Below are positions 63,446-64,000 of a DNA stretch of 64,000 nt, piece by piece. The translations under genes and the position numbers were made by a program. Position 1 is the stretch's first letter; each line of letters opens with the position of its first letter. Under the pieces are notes generated by a model that had not been told where the DNA came from, did not search any database, and worked only from the letters and a program-made list of their open reading frames with translations. The DNA is from Allomuricauda sp. M10. Its GTDB lineage: Bacteria > Bacteroidota > Bacteroidia > Flavobacteriales > Flavobacteriaceae. The stretch spans positions 868,001-932,000 of the forward strand of contig NZ_JAJGBN010000001.1 in NCBI RefSeq assembly GCF_020782875.1. Reading direction: 5' to 3'.

Positions 63446-64000
63446 ATGGAAGAGGGTCAACAAAAATATGGATACAACAGGATTGTGATAGTCGGCAACG
63501 GTATGGATTTGGCAATGGGATTGAAATCTAGTTATTCAGATTTTCTAGCCAATTATTTATTTAACTGTGCTGAACAAGCACAGCAAGGAAGTTATCAGGA
63601 TATGTTGTTCAAGATTGATTGGGTTCCAAAATTGTATCCAACAGAAGCGAATTCACTTTCCTCGATGCAGGATTGGAATGAACTCCTAAAGCATAATACA
63701 TATTGGAATTATAAATATTTGGGTTTTCTGGAGAATGTAATGAACAATCTTTCAATTGAAAACTGGGTTGATGTCGAATCACTTTACTTCGATACAATGA
63801 TACCAATGATTGATAATGTAAAAAAGGGAAAATTAAACAGTAGAAATTATCAACATATAACAACCTTGAACGATTCATTTAGGGAATTGACCAGATTACT
63901 GGACATCTACATTAAGAAAATTGATAATGTACAATTTTTTGAAAATACAGCATTCCAATATTTTCTGGAAGGTTGTTTTGAGAAACAAATTTTAAAAGAA
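63446..64000 (+). CDS. AbiH-family abortive infection protein, N-terminal part
   Basis: 185 codons open to the window edge. The N terminus RIVIVGNGMDLAMGLKSSYS ends in the DFLANYL segment, the hallmark of AbiH proteins (I-x-G-N-G-x-D-L-A-x-G-L-x-S-S-Y-x-D-F), and NWVDVESLYFDT continues the fit. AbiH was found in lactococci as a single-gene phage abortive-infection system. AT-rich. The C-terminal part lies outside the window. Confidence 0.82.
   Translation, partial: MEEGQQKYGYNRIVIVGNGMDLAMGLKSSYSDFLANYLFNCAEQAQQGSYQDMLFKIDWVPKLYPTEANSLSSMQDWNELLKHNTYWNYKYLGFLENVMNNLSIENWVDVESLYFDTMIPMIDNVKKGKLNSRNYQHITTLNDSFRELTRLLDIYIKKIDNVQFFENTAFQYFLEGCFEKQILKE

Larger units (their letters stand above)
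59452..64000 (+). mobile_element. integrative element (serine recombinase type), left part
   Basis: Starts where yifB stops matching its family and runs past the window edge. It carries a large serine recombinase pointing inward, an unknown three-gene operon on the opposite strand, and an AbiH-family gene. No transfer or replication genes are visible in the 4.5 kb shown. The left attachment site is near the TCCACACCATACAATTAGC stretch (59433-59451). Confidence 0.8.

Noticed and set aside
59452..64000. Prophage
   Set aside because: No capsid, terminase, tail or lysis genes in the visible 4.5 kb; an integrative element fits better, though the rest is unseen.

Overview
The window looks like chromosomal DNA of a marine-type member of the Flavobacteriaceae (Bacteroidota). 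Reasons: DUF4421 and DUF4932 proteins, a FadL/OmpP1 porin, an OmpA-type lipoprotein, a Y_Y_Y beta-propeller LytS-type sensor kinase, a RibBA with a degenerate second half, TAnnTTTG promoter boxes instead of the sigma-70 -10 box, and few clear Shine-Dalgarno sites. The genus cannot be fixed from the sequence alone (an Allomuricauda/Maribacter-like organism is a guess).

Layout. 0-8 kb: end of an unknown gene, envelope proteins, exonuclease III, a B12-dependent class II ribonucleotide reductase, and a TerB-like/deoC/deoD nucleoside-salvage operon. 8.3-13.9 kb: an MlaEFD-type lipid transport operon facing a HlyD/FtsX-permease/ATPase export operon. 14-20.8 kb: a DUF2953-like/YtfJ pair, a universal stress protein, a TlpA-type lipoprotein, cupin, AraC, VOC and DoxX genes, and a GlxA-type regulator. 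21-30 kb: a hybrid periplasmic-propeller sensor kinase plus LytTR regulator, followed by five secreted or lipid-anchored proteins of unknown function, one with an OmpA domain. 30-35 kb: a secreted DUF4932 putative metalloprotease, a membrane AraC regulator, then an AT-rich block with three foreign-looking genes separated by palindromic attC-like repeats and ending beside a tRNA-Ser and a broken tRNA-Ser copy. 35.7-46 kb: housekeeping genes, notably the ftsK-lolA-lptF-ribBA operon, then tpx-dgkA and nhaC. 46-50 kb: a transsulfuration-type PLP enzyme divergent from its probable Lrp regulator, and lpdA. 50.9-58.5 kb: flavin reductase, pabB, tilS, a DsbD-like protein and a penicillin acylase family enzyme.

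From 58.6 kb the Mg-chelatase-like ATPase gene yifB/comM starts but is cut after codon 278, in the conserved RSPHHTIS motif, by an integrative element. Its first gene is a large serine recombinase pointing inward. Behind it lie a three-gene operon of unrecognised proteins (two membrane-anchored) and, divergently, the start of an AbiH-family abortive-infection gene that runs off the window. This element, with a possible phage-defence cargo and three undescribed genes, is the best candidate for something new. The cassette-like repeats at 32.7-35.1 kb and the uncharacterised envelope cluster at 25-30 kb come next.
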